Source of the DNA: Ardenticatenales bacterium
GTDB lineage: Bacteria > Chloroflexota > Anaerolineae > Ardenticatenales > Ardenticatenaceae
Length of the DNA stretch: 64,000 bases
Direction: 5' to 3'
NCBI GenBank assembly: GCA_020634795.1
Contig: JACKAZ010000002.1
Location: forward strand, 345,943-409,942
Positions 52,664-61,075 of the stretch are shown here, one piece after another. The notes beneath the pieces were generated by a model. The model saw nothing but the letters and a program-made list of their open reading frames with translations, was not told the DNA's origin and made no database searches. Each line of letters begins with the position of its first letter. The first letter of the stretch is position 1. Made by a program: the position numbers and the translations under genes.

Positions 52664-52690
52664 GCGGGGGGAGCTGGGGGAGCTAGGGGA
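52664..52690. repeat. Short 9-bp GGGAGCTGG tract
   Basis: Three units (GGGGGAGCTGGGGGAGCTAG), the same family as at 5244 and 35952. Confidence 0.8.
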
Positions 52691-52887
52691 GATCATCCAG
52701 TGATTTTGCCCCCACTGCGTCACTGCTCTCTGTTATTCTTGCACAGCCCCGTCAGACACGCGACACGCAACACGCAACGTGCCCGTAAAAGTAGCCAACG
52801 CTTGGGTAGCCCACCTCCTGCTCTACATCCCTGAGTCATACCCAATTGGAAGGTTGATTGTGCCACGTCGATCAATGGTAACAGCCA

Positions 52888-52965
52888 AGAAGGGGCCTGC
52901 GCAGGCAGGCCCATGGGCCGACAAGGCCCTCCAGCGGGGATTTTAATCCCCCGCCCCACGGTTAC
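52888..52965. repeat. REP-like composite repeat, copy 4
   Basis: AAGGGGCCTGCGCAGGCAGG (palindromic module, about 52891-52910) and CAGCGGGGATTTTAATCCCC (about 52933-52952), as at 16.6, 16.8 and 21.2 kb. No gene is seen from 52516 to 53140. Confidence 0.8.
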
Positions 52966-53140
52966 ACCGTCCATTCCACATCCACAATTGTCTATGAGAA
53001 TGGGTATAAGATAGAGATAAAAAGGGTCATCGCGCTGTCGTTGATTGTCAACGCCGTTCAACGTATCCGATTCACGATTGCAGTGCGGTGAAACAGTTTC
53101 CAACCTCTCCCCATTCGCCATTCTAGACCGGAGCTACCTC

Positions 53141-54772
53141 ATGTCAACGCTCACCCTTGAATTTGACAACGCCCACGACAGCGCTTTACAGGGCGCGACC
53201 CAGCGCGCCTCCTACGATCCCGCAACGGGGGCGCTGCTGGGCCATGTGCCGCTCGTCGGGCGGGACGGCGTGGATGCCGCGCTGCGCAGCGCCCGCGCCG
53301 CGCAACCCACATGGGCCGCTACACCGCTTAAACAGCGGGCGGCGTTGGTCGACCGAGTTCGCGCCTTGCTGGTCGCCGAGCAGAGCAGCATCGCGGAACT
53401 CATCGCGCTGGAGCAGGGCAAGCCGGTGCCGGAGGCATTGGCCATCGAGCTGCTCAGTGTGATGGCCACGCTCAAATGGCTCGGCAAAGAGGGTGCACGC
53501 CATCTACGCCCACGCCGTGTCGACTTTCAGCAACCCCTCTTTGCCACCAAAAAAGGGCGCTACGAGTTCGACCCACTGGGCATCGTTGCGATCATCTCGC
53601 CGTGGAACTACCCCTTCTCGATTCCCATCGGGCAGGTGATGGCGGCACTGATGGCGGGCAACGCTGTGGTGCTGAAGCCATCGCCCTACAGCCCGCTGAC
53701 GGCACAGCGCATCGCCGAACTGCTCCGCCAAGCCGAGTTGCCACCTGGCCTTTTCCACGTCCTCCACATCGAGGATGACGATGCGCCCCACCTGACCGCT
53801 CATCCCGAAGTCAACAAAGTCATTTTCACCGGCAGTGTCGCCACCGGGCGCAAAGTGATGGCGAGTGCGGCGGCAGGCCCGACCCCCGTGGTGTTGGAGC
53901 TGGGGGGGAAGGACGCGGCCATCGTCGCGGCGGATGCCGATCTGACACGGACGGTGGCGGGCATCCTCTGGTTCGCGATGGCCAACTCCGGCCAGACCTG
54001 CGCGGGGATTGAACGGGTCTATGTGGAAGAAACGATCTATGATCGCTTTGTCAGCGAAATGAAACGGCAGATGCTGGCGCTGCGGGTCGACGAGGGGAGC
54101 CGCGCAACGAGCGATGTGGGGCCGCTGAGCAACGAAGCGCAGCTCGCCACGGTCGAGGCCCAGTTGGCGGACGCGGTCGCGCAGGGGGCGAGGGTGGAAG
54201 TGGGCGGCCACCGACTCAACCGACCGGGGCTTTTCTTCGCGCCGACCTTGCTCACCGAGGTGCGCGAAGAGATGGAGGTGATGCAGCAGGAAACCTTTGG
54301 CCCGCTCTTGCCCGTCGCCAAAGTTCAGTCGCTCGACGAGGCGGTGAAACGGGCCAATGCACTGCCCTACGGCTTAAGCGCGAGCGTCTGGACGACCAAC
54401 GAACGGCTGGGCTGGGAGATCGCCTCGCAGCTTCGGGCGGGGGCGGTGGCGATCAACGACCATGCCTTCCACTGGGGCGAGCCGACCACCCCATGGGGCG
54501 GTGTTAACCAAAGTGGTTTCGGTCATACGCATGGGGAAGCGGGACTCTTGGAGATGGTCAACGTCAAGCTGGTCAGTTACGACGGCCGGCGCGAGGCGCT
54601 CGATGCGTGGTGGTACCCCTACGACGAGCAGAGTCGCTCCTTCTTGCAGAACTCGGCACGATTTCTCTATGGACGCGGCCTTCAGCGCTTCTGGGCGCTG
54701 ATCTCCTTGGCCTTCAACCGCCGCACATGGCAGCGACTCAACTTAGTCGATTTCGTTCGCGGCTTATTGTAG
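53141..54772 (+). CDS. Aldehyde dehydrogenase family protein
   Basis: 543 residues from ATG 53141 (GGAG eight bases upstream). The NAD(P)+-dependent fold is complete: IISPWNYPFSIPIGQVM (active-site Asn), LKPSPYSPLTA (cofactor Lys), IFTGSVATGRKV, the catalytic Glu in VLELGGKDAAIV and the nucleophile Cys in NSGQTCAGIERVYV. It oxidises an aldehyde to its acid; the substrate class is not clear. A C-terminal extension of about 60 residues (from WWYPYDEQSRSFLQNSARFLYG) follows the fold and has amphipathic helices, as in some membrane-associated members. Convergent with the uracil-DNA glycosylase gene 34 bases away. Confidence 0.95.
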   Translation: MSTLTLEFDNAHDSALQGATQRASYDPATGALLGHVPLVGRDGVDAALRSARAAQPTWAATPLKQRAALVDRVRALLVAEQSSIAELIALEQGKPVPEALAIELLSVMATLKWLGKEGARHLRPRRVDFQQPLFATKKGRYEFDPLGIVAIISPWNYPFSIPIGQVMAALMAGNAVVLKPSPYSPLTAQRIAELLRQAELPPGLFHVLHIEDDDAPHLTAHPEVNKVIFTGSVATGRKVMASAAAGPTPVVLELGGKDAAIVAADADLTRTVAGILWFAMANSGQTCAGIERVYVEETIYDRFVSEMKRQMLALRVDEGSRATSDVGPLSNEAQLATVEAQLADAVAQGARVEVGGHRLNRPGLFFAPTLLTEVREEMEVMQQETFGPLLPVAKVQSLDEAVKRANALPYGLSASVWTTNERLGWEIASQLRAGAVAINDHAFHWGEPTTPWGGVNQSGFGHTHGEAGLLEMVNVKLVSYDGRREALDAWWYPYDEQSRSFLQNSARFLYGRGLQRFWALISLAFNRRTWQRLNLVDFVRGLL

Positions 54773-54806
54773 GCTTTAGGCGGAGCGTGCCGCAGGGGGC
54801 CGTCGC

Positions 54807-55430
54807 TCATCTCATTTCACTCACTAGCCCCGCCCGCTGCGCCGCTCGGCGCAGGTCGGAGAGAAATTCAGCCGCCATCCGCTCAGCCTCTTCGGGCCGC
54901 ATCCCTTCCATCCGCAACAGGTAGGAGGGGTGGTAGGTGGCGAGTGTGGGAATCTGATGAGGTCCCGTCCGCCATTCCCCCCGCTCTTGGGTGATCTTGA
55001 AGGAGGGGCCGATCAACTGCTTGGCCGCTGTCCCGCCCAGACAGAGGATCGCCACGGGATCGACCAGCGCCATCTCGCGTTGGAAGAACTCCCACGAGGC
55101 ACGGCGCTCGGCCGCATTGGGCGGCCGTGTTCGCAACGACTTTCCGCTGCGCGTCGTGGGCCAGACCTTGACGACATTGCTGATCCACAACGTTTCACGC
55201 CGCAGCCCGAGCTGTTGCAACGCTTGCTCAAGGTACTGCCCGCTGCGCCCCACGAAGGGAATGCCCTGTTTGTCCTCCTGTGGGCCGGGCGCTTCGCCGA
55301 CCAGCACCAGCCGCGCCGCCGGATCGCCGCCGCCAAAGACGACTTGGTGCTGGTCGGCGCTGAGCGTCGGGCTGAGCGTCTCTAGCGCTTCTGCACGCAA
55401 AAGCGCCATCTCCGATTCTTTTGTCGTCAT
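54807..55430 (-). CDS. Uracil-DNA glycosylase family 4/5-like protein lacking Fe-S cysteines
   Basis: 207 residues. Family motifs: LVLVGEAPGPQEDKQGIPFVGRSGQYLEQAL (motif A and phosphate loop), NVVKVWP (where family 4 has NVVKC-x-P), and ATYHPSYLLR (motif with the active-site His). The four cysteines that hold the iron-sulfur cluster in family 4 are absent: the N-terminal C-x2-C region reads ETLSPTLSADQHQVVFG, and VKVWP has Val instead of Cys. The only cysteine is in ILCLGG. It should still remove uracil from DNA in base-excision repair, but stability must come from another source. Also plausible as a related nucleotide-binding protein. Confidence 0.85.
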   Translation of the reverse strand: MTTKESEMALLRAEALETLSPTLSADQHQVVFGGGDPAARLVLVGEAPGPQEDKQGIPFVGRSGQYLEQALQQLGLRRETLWISNVVKVWPTTRSGKSLRTRPPNAAERRASWEFFQREMALVDPVAILCLGGTAAKQLIGPSFKITQERGEWRTGPHQIPTLATYHPSYLLRMEGMRPEEAERMAAEFLSDLRRAAQRAGLVSEMR

Positions 55431-55486
55431 TCTTCTACCCCTGTGTGTTGGTGTGGCCGAGCGGCCGTCGGATTCCCTCTGGCCAA

Positions 55487-55520
55487 CGAAAAGCGGCCCA
55501 CGATGCTGCCGTGGGCCGCT
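55487..55520 (-). terminator. Intrinsic terminator of the CBS gene
   Basis: AGCGGCCCACG and CGTGGGCCGCT (55492-55502, 55510-55520) form a perfect 11-base stem with a seven-base loop. Read on the minus strand it continues into TTTTCG. It begins 17 bases past the stop at 55537. Confidence 0.88.
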
Positions 55521-55536
55521 CGATTTGATGGGCGGA

Positions 55537-55983
55537 TTAGCCCTCGTTGTGCGCCAGTCCGCGTCGTGGCATGGCGGGGCGGCTGATCTCTTCGAGCGCC
55601 GCGCCTGCCCCCGACGTGGTGCCGTGGACGCTGATATCGCCCAGCGAGACGATGCCGATCAATTTGCCCCCTTCCACCACGGGCAGCCGCCGAATCTGCT
55701 TCTCGCTCATAATCTCGATCGCGCTCGACACCTCCCACTCCTTTTGGCCTGCCACCGGATCGGCGGAGGCCACTTCATCAAGGGGCGTGCTGCCATCTTT
55801 GCCCTCGGCCAGGACGCGCAGCGCCAAGTCGCGGTCGGTGACAACCGCCAACAGACGCTGTTCATCGTCGCAGATCGGCACGATGCCCACATTTAGGTCG
55901 CGCATTGCTGCAGCGGCCTGTTGCACACTGTCGGTCGGGGTGAGGAAGAAGACTTCGTCCGTCATCACATCAGCAAGTCTCAT
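55537..55983 (-). CDS. CBS-domain pair protein
   Basis: 148 residues from ATG 55983; AAAGGA lies about 11 bases upstream, and a start at 55995 is too close to it. Two CBS motifs in tandem: MRLADVMTDEVFFLTPTDSVQQAAAAMRDLNVGIVPICDDEQRLLAVVTDRDLALR and EVASADPVAGQKEWEVSSAIEIMSEKQIRRLPVVEGGKLIGIVSLGDI. Such pairs bind adenine nucleotides and dimerise into a Bateman module. The tail is Gly/Ala-rich. Stand-alone CBS proteins sense energy state or interact with partners; target unknown. It is the last gene before the terminator at 55487. Confidence 0.92.
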   Translation of the reverse strand: MRLADVMTDEVFFLTPTDSVQQAAAAMRDLNVGIVPICDDEQRLLAVVTDRDLALRVLAEGKDGSTPLDEVASADPVAGQKEWEVSSAIEIMSEKQIRRLPVVEGGKLIGIVSLGDISVHGTTSGAGAALEEISRPAMPRRGLAHNEG

Positions 55984-56027
55984 GATCGACCACATCCTTT
56001 CAGATCGATGGTTAGGAGGCGAAGCGA

Positions 56028-56945
56028 CTACCGTCTAAAAAGGCGCGCCACTCGCGATTTCTTCTTCGGCTTCAAAGATTCGGCCTGCTTTTTGGCTTGC
56101 TCGGCCACATCGGCCACCGTTTCTTGCGCGGTGGCTGCCACTTCAGTCACGCTTGCCCGCACATCCTCGGCTTTGGCGGCGACTTTTTCGCGCGCGGTGG
56201 GCGGTGACGGTCTCAGCGCGTCCACCAAGTTTTCGACGCTCGCTGCCACCTTCTCGCTGAAGGTAGGCTCCACCCACCCGCTCTTGACCCCCACCGTATG
56301 CGCATGATCCGCCACCACCGACTTGGCATCGCTCGCAACGGTGCTGGCCTTGTCGACAAAGGCGCTGGCCGCATCGCTGGCGGCCGTTCCCGCCTTGCTG
56401 GCGACCCGCTTGCCCTTTTGCGCCACGGTGCCGCCCTTGTCGGCCACCGTGCTGGCGGCCTCGCCGCTGGCTTTGCCCACGCGCTGGCGCACTTGATCCA
56501 AGCTGCTGACCACCTCTTCCACGGCCGAGGTGACGTTGCTGCGCACCTTGCTGCCCTTCTCGTCAACAGTCGCAGCGGCACTCTCCACACTGCGGCTCGC
56601 TGGCTCGCCCGCTTGCTCCTGCAGCCAGCGCAACCCTTGCGCCGTGAGCAGGCTCACCATCACGTCGCGCATATCATCATCCATCCAACTGACGTTTTCC
56701 ACGCGCTCCGACTTGGCCTGTCCCTTACTGCGCTTGGACGCCTCGTTCTTTCGCCTCGGGCGGAAGAGCAGAATCAGCAATAGGAGCACGCCGCCGACCA
56801 ACAAAGCCAACTTGGTCGGCTCTTCTTCGGCCAAATAGGCCGGATTCGTATTCATTTTCATCTTATCTTGCAGCGCTTGCACATCGTGGTCGATGCGTGC
56901 GCGGGTTTCGTCGATCTCTCTTTGGATTTCTTCACTGCGTTTCAC
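56028..56945 (-). CDS. DUF3618-like membrane protein with long helical tail
   Basis: 305 residues. The N-terminus (EEIQREIDETRARIDHDVQALQDKMK) is the DUF3618 coiled coil, followed by a membrane helix (about 46-62, LALLVGGVLLLLILLF). The remainder is Ala/Val/Lys/Glu-rich amphipathic helix, with repeated AS-DAA-VADKA-like units, resembling LEA or apolipoprotein-type repeats. The end is strongly basic (PKKKSRVARLFRR). It overlaps the holin-like gene by ATGA and belongs to a three-gene operon of small envelope proteins. Probably a stress or membrane-associated protein; no enzymatic motifs. Confidence 0.8.
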   Translation of the reverse strand: MKRSEEIQREIDETRARIDHDVQALQDKMKMNTNPAYLAEEEPTKLALLVGGVLLLLILLFRPRRKNEASKRSKGQAKSERVENVSWMDDDMRDVMVSLLTAQGLRWLQEQAGEPASRSVESAAATVDEKGSKVRSNVTSAVEEVVSSLDQVRQRVGKASGEAASTVADKGGTVAQKGKRVASKAGTAASDAASAFVDKASTVASDAKSVVADHAHTVGVKSGWVEPTFSEKVAASVENLVDALRPSPPTAREKVAAKAEDVRASVTEVAATAQETVADVAEQAKKQAESLKPKKKSRVARLFRR

Positions 56946-57349
56946 GGCGATTCATCTCCTTCCGTAACCTCGGTGCTTTGCAACATATGACGACCAATCA
57001 AGGCCAGGATCAGGGCAATCAAGATATAGAGCAAGGTCACAATGAGGGCACTTAGCCAGCCCACCAAGCCCGCCAACTCGTAGAGGGCGAAAAAGAGCGT
57101 GATCCCGAGCAGCGCTAGGGCGATGATGAGGAATATCCCCGCCCCCACCAGCATGCCGATCCCCTTGCCTTTTTCTTGCGCTTCCCCCTTCACTGCATCG
57201 ACGCGCTCCATCGCCTCGGCCTTCACCCGCTCAACTTCTTGGCGGGCAAGCATCTGCGTACTGCTAACCAGATCGCTGACAATCGTGGTCACCGAGTCGC
57301 GGGGGGTGGGGCGGACGGGCAGCGGGGTGGGTATTCGTTCTTCGTTCAT
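56942..57349 (-). CDS. Phage-holin superfamily III-like membrane protein
   Basis: 135 residues. A helical N-terminal part (SVTTIVSDLVSSTQMLARQEVERVKAEAMERV) leads to two membrane helices (about 65-87 and 93-118), a pattern matching Actinobacterial phage-holin superfamily III (often called PhoE-like or holin-like proteins in non-phage operons). There is no phage context. It lies between the DUF3618 gene, with which it overlaps, and the LEA-like gene five bases upstream, so all three are co-transcribed. Function in such operons is unknown; a membrane-stabilising role is only an inference. Confidence 0.85.
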   Translation of the reverse strand: MNEERIPTPLPVRPTPRDSVTTIVSDLVSSTQMLARQEVERVKAEAMERVDAVKGEAQEKGKGIGMLVGAGIFLIIALALLGITLFFALYELAGLVGWLSALIVTLLYILIALILALIGRHMLQSTEVTEGDESP

Positions 57350-57354
57350 GATCT

Positions 57355-57858
57355 CTATTCGCTATTGCGGAGCCAACCGACGATGATCAATGCCAACAGG
57401 AGGAGCCCGAGGCCGCCGAACAAACGTACCGAATTGTTGCCAGCGTCTTGCGTAATCGCCTTTTTCATCTGCTCGTAATCGTAAGGCTGGGCTTTGTCGA
57501 ACGCTTTGCGCGTTCGCTCGTGCGCCCGTTCACCGGCCTCTTTAACCGTCTCGGTCGAGGATTCGGCGCTCGCCTTTAAGTCATCGGCCAACTGGCTCGC
57601 CGCCGCGTGGAGCGACTCCGCGCTCTCCGTCGCCTTTGACTTGGCCTTATCGGCGACTTCCGCCGCTTTCTCCGTGGCCTTATCGGCGACTTCCGCCGCT
57701 TTCTCTTTGCCATCCGTCGCCTTTGACTTGGCGTCATCGGCGACTTCCGCCGCTTTCTCCGTGGCCTGATCGACGCCCTCCGCGACGGCATCGGTCAGCG
57801 TCTCTGCACTCTCTTTCGCTTTGTTCTTCACCTTGTCGGATCGATCCTTGCTCGACAT
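57355..57858 (-). CDS. LEA-like amphipathic helical protein with C-terminal TM
   Basis: 167 residues from ATG 57858 with GAGGAG upstream. The body (about 8-130) is a long repeat of 11-residue-like units such as EKAAEVADKAKSK, with four tandem copies of KAAEVAD-type segments, typical of group 3 LEA or apolipoprotein-like proteins. A membrane helix (about 145-163, LFGGLGLLLLALIIVGWL) closes the protein. LEA-like proteins protect membranes and proteins during desiccation. It is first in the three-gene operon behind an extended -10 promoter. DNA repeats inside the gene could change copy number. Confidence 0.82.
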   Translation of the reverse strand: MSSKDRSDKVKNKAKESAETLTDAVAEGVDQATEKAAEVADDAKSKATDGKEKAAEVADKATEKAAEVADKAKSKATESAESLHAAASQLADDLKASAESSTETVKEAGERAHERTRKAFDKAQPYDYEQMKKAITQDAGNNSVRLFGGLGLLLLALIIVGWLRNSE

Positions 57859-57921
57859 ACACTCCTCTGCTTTCCGTTGACGCCACACCAAGCGGTGGCG
57901 AACCTCATCCACAGGTTGATT

Positions 57922-57930
57922 ATTATATCA
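57922..57930 (-). promoter_or_regulatory. Extended -10 promoter of the LEA/holin/DUF3618 operon
   Basis: On the minus strand TGA-TATAAT (57930-57922) is a perfect extended -10, about 60 bases before the LEA-like start. No clear -35 is present, which the extended -10 may compensate for. Confidence 0.6.
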
Positions 57931-58143
57931 TACGTCAGCCCTTTTCCTAGTGGTCTGAAAATTTGAACGCCGATGGGACGGCGTCACCCACGCCAGCGGC
58001 ACGGAGGATCGTGCGAGGCGCCCCGCCTTTCCCCTACGCGGAGACGGTCGACTGTCCGCTGGGGCGAGTTGCGCTACAATGAGTCGCACATCGAAAGGAG
58101 AGAGGGCAGGCGGCGCATTGTCACAGGCCGCGCCCGACCGAGT

Positions 58144-58929
58144 ATGAAGATCGTACGCTACCAATCGGCGGCGGGGACGGAGCGCTGGGGGCTGACCGAG
58201 AACGGCCAGCTCTTCCAGTTGGACGGATCGCCCTTTGACCCAAGGGCCACGGCGGGTGACCATGTGGGGGCGCTGGCCAACGCCAAATTGCTGGCCCCCG
58301 TCGCGCCGAGCAAAGTGGTGTGCATTGGGCGGAACTATGCCGCCCACGCCGCCGAGCTGGGCAACGAGCTGCCGAGCGAGCCGCTGATCTTCTACAAGCC
58401 GCCCAGCAGCCTCATCGGCCCCGGTGATCCTATCGTGCTGCCCCCACAAAGTCAGCAAGTGGAACACGAAGGCGAATTGGCGATGGTGATCGGGCGGCGT
58501 GCCCGCCATGTCAGCGAGGCGGAGGCCATGTCGGTGGTTTTGGGCTTCAGTTGCGCGAACGACGTGACGGCGCGGGATATTCAGCGGCGCGAAAAGCAGT
58601 GGGCGCGTGCCAAAGGGTTCGACAGCTTTTGCCCGGTCGGTCCGTGGATCGTAAGGGCTGAGGCACTAGACCCCACCGACCTCCTCGTCCAACTCTCGGT
58701 CAATGGCGAGCTGCGCCAAAGCGGGCGCACCTCGTGGCTCATCTTTGCCTTGCCGCGCCTCATCGCCGAAATCAGTGCGGTGATGACGTTGGAAGCGGGC
58801 GATCTGATCCTCACCGGAACGCCCGCAGGGGTCGGTCCGCTGCACCCCGGCGACCGAGTCGCGGTGGAAATCGAAGGGATCGGCGCGCTGGTCAACCCGG
58901 TGGTGGGCACGGGGAATGGAGCACGCTGA
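58144..58929 (+). CDS. Fumarylacetoacetate hydrolase (FAH) family protein
   Basis: 261 residues from ATG 58144; the ORF extends left but only in repeat-like DNA. The FAH fold is shown by VVCIGRNYAAHAAELGNELPSEPLIFYKP, the metal-binding acids in VEHEGELAMVIGR, GFSCANDVTARDIQ and the C-terminal GDLILTGTPAGVGPLHPGD. Members hydrolyse C-C bonds or act as hydratases/isomerases, e.g. fumarylpyruvate hydrolase or 2-hydroxyhepta-2,4-diene-1,7-dioate isomerase. Without a pathway around it the reaction is open. Monocistronic as far as can be seen; the next gene, argF, is 190 bases downstream. Confidence 0.93.
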   Translation: MKIVRYQSAAGTERWGLTENGQLFQLDGSPFDPRATAGDHVGALANAKLLAPVAPSKVVCIGRNYAAHAAELGNELPSEPLIFYKPPSSLIGPGDPIVLPPQSQQVEHEGELAMVIGRRARHVSEAEAMSVVLGFSCANDVTARDIQRREKQWARAKGFDSFCPVGPWIVRAEALDPTDLLVQLSVNGELRQSGRTSWLIFALPRLIAEISAVMTLEAGDLILTGTPAGVGPLHPGDRVAVEIEGIGALVNPVVGTGNGAR

Positions 58930-59122
58930 GAGCGCAGCCCCGTCCCTTGATCTTATTCCCACTGGCTTGCCAGCAGCGACGCTGGCTCGCATATTGTCCC
59001 TATCCTCACTCTATGATACCCTTCTGGGTCGGTAACTTGGTGCGATTCTACGATCCACTCCCCGCCCAAGCCCCCACCCTTCATCAGACAACTCACCGCG
59101 CGTACAGGAAACAAAAATAACC

Positions 59123-60034
59123 ATGCAACATTTCATCAGTATCGCCGACTTGAGCGCCGAGCAGTGGGACGATCTACTCACTTTGGCCCTCGATCTGAAG
59201 CAAGAACTGCAAGAAAACGGGCGCAACGCCCCGCTGCTGGAGGGCAAAATCCTAGGGATGATCTTCCAGAAGCCCAGTCTGCGGACGCGGGTCTCCTTCG
59301 AAGTCGGCATGCTGCAACTGGGGGGCCACGCGATGTACATCAGCCCCAACGAAATTAAGATGGGGCAGCGCGAGAGTGTGGCCGATGTGGCCCGTGTGAT
59401 GAGCCGTTACGTCAGCGCCCTCATGGCGCGCGTCTTCGATCATGCCCACATCACCGGCCTGGCCGAATACGCCTCGGTGCCGATCATTAACGGGTTGAGC
59501 GACTACAACCACCCCTGCCAAGGGATGGCCGACTACCTGACCATGCTGGAAAACTGGGGTAGCTTCGATGGGCGCACACTGGCCTACATCGGCGACGGGA
59601 ACAACGTCCTCACCTCGCTGCTCAACGGCGCGATCCACAGTGGGGTGGCGGTGCGCGTAGCCACGCCCCCAGGCTACGAACCCGAAGCGGCGGTGATTGA
59701 CGCGGCACGCCAGCGGGGGGTCGACGTGGCCCTCTTCACCGATCCCTACGAAGCGGTGAGCGGCGCCGATGCGATCTACACCGATGTCTGGACCAGCATG
59801 GGGCAGGAGGAGGAAACGGCAAAGCGACTGGCCGTCTTCCCGCCCTTTCAAGTCAACGAGGCGCTGGTGGGGGCCGCCAACGACGGGGCGATCGTCCTGC
59901 ACTGCCTGCCCGCCCACCGTGGCGAGGAGATCACCGATGGGGTGGCCGATGGCAGCCATTCCCGCTTGTGGGATCAGGCCGAGAATCGCCTCCATGCGCA
60001 AAAAGCGATTCTGGTGCGCTTGATGGCGCAGTAA
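59123..60034 (+). CDS. argF: Ornithine carbamoyltransferase
   Basis: 303 residues. Carbamoyl-phosphate-binding motif FQKPSLRTRVSFEVGM (S-x-R-T-R, with Leu for the usual Thr), HPCQGMADYLTM in the second half of the site, the ornithine-binding DVWTSMGQEEE, and HCLPAHRGEEITDGV with the active Cys. These fit OTCase better than aspartate or putrescine transcarbamylases. It makes citrulline from ornithine and carbamoyl phosphate in arginine synthesis. No other arg gene is nearby. The start (ATG 59123) follows an AAACAAAAATAACC stretch, a weak ribosome-binding site. Confidence 0.95.
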   Translation: MQHFISIADLSAEQWDDLLTLALDLKQELQENGRNAPLLEGKILGMIFQKPSLRTRVSFEVGMLQLGGHAMYISPNEIKMGQRESVADVARVMSRYVSALMARVFDHAHITGLAEYASVPIINGLSDYNHPCQGMADYLTMLENWGSFDGRTLAYIGDGNNVLTSLLNGAIHSGVAVRVATPPGYEPEAAVIDAARQRGVDVALFTDPYEAVSGADAIYTDVWTSMGQEEETAKRLAVFPPFQVNEALVGAANDGAIVLHCLPAHRGEEITDGVADGSHSRLWDQAENRLHAQKAILVRLMAQ

Positions 60035-60229
60035 ATAGTGAATGGCGAATGGGAACTGAGAGCAGCCGTGAGGCAGAACGATTCTCCCTTCGTGCCGTGG
60101 CCGGTCACCGATTATGCCAGCCCCGTTCGCCATTCGCCACCGCATCTCTGTTGTAACAAAGCGATGATTTGATGAGGAAACGCGGCGTGCCCGCGCCACC
60201 ATTTACAATTTCGTAAGACGAGAGCCGCT

Positions 60230-61075
60230 ATGCCAAAAATTCAAGATTTGCTCTTGTATCTTGAAGGATTCAACCTGATTGATCTGCTCGACCTCGGGCT
60301 GGTGATCGGGGTGATCTACGGCTTCCTCTACCTCCTGCGTGGCACCCAAGCCGTGCAGCTCGTGCGCGGCTTGCTCATCGTCAGCATCCTGATCTACTTG
60401 CTGGCCAGCGAACTGGAACTGACCGCCTTCAGTTGGCTGGTTGAACGGGTGCTGCCCGCCCTCGTCTTCGTGATTCCCGTCCTCTTTCAACAGGAAATTC
60501 GACGGGCGCTGGAACGGTTGGGGCGTGCAGGCTTCCTCTTCAGTCAATCGGACGAAACACAGGGGGTGATGGGGCTACGACGGGTCAGTCAAGCGGCGCA
60601 ACGCCTTTCCGACGCCAAGATGGGGGCACTGATCGTCTTTGAGCGCGAAAGCGGCCTCCAAGATATCATCGAGAGCGGTGTCCCGCTTGATAGCCGTATC
60701 TCCGCCGATCTGCTCGTGACCATCTTCTTCGACAAGACCCCGCTCCACGACGGCGCAGTGATTATCCGCGACGACCGTATCGTTGCCGCGGCAGCGGTGC
60801 TTCCTCTGGCGACGGATGTCAACGACCGACGGCTTGGTACACGTCACCGCGCGGCCATCGGGGTGACGCAGGTCGCCGATGCCATTTCGGTGGTCGTCTC
60901 CGAAGAGACGGGCAACATTTCGCTGGCGTTTAATGGCCGCCTGATTCGCAATTTGGACGAGGAACGGCTCCTTAAGCTGTTGCGCTCCTTCTACGTCCGC
61001 ACCGAGCCAGAGACCTTTCTGGCACGCTTCCAAGGTCGCTTGAAAGCGGCCAGACGGGGCGAGGAGCGGCCATGA
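60230..61075 (+). CDS. cdaA: Diadenylate cyclase CdaA
   Basis: 281 residues. Three membrane helices at the N-terminus (about 15-85) and a DAC domain (about 110-265) with the catalytic motifs DGA (TPLHDGAVIIRDDRI) and RHR (LGTRHRAAIGV). It condenses two ATP into the second messenger c-di-AMP at the inner face of the membrane. The product controls potassium and osmotic balance in many bacteria. The CdaR-type regulator gene starts inside its stop codon (ATGA), the same order as in Firmicutes. Consensus family length is kept. Confidence 0.96.
   Translation: MPKIQDLLLYLEGFNLIDLLDLGLVIGVIYGFLYLLRGTQAVQLVRGLLIVSILIYLLASELELTAFSWLVERVLPALVFVIPVLFQQEIRRALERLGRAGFLFSQSDETQGVMGLRRVSQAAQRLSDAKMGALIVFERESGLQDIIESGVPLDSRISADLLVTIFFDKTPLHDGAVIIRDDRIVAAAAVLPLATDVNDRRLGTRHRAAIGVTQVADAISVVVSEETGNISLAFNGRLIRNLDEERLLKLLRSFYVRTEPETFLARFQGRLKAARRGEERP

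Noticed and set aside
56942..57349. Holin-like protein as sign of a prophage
   Set aside because: No phage structural, lysis or integrase genes nearby; the family is common in bacterial envelope operons.
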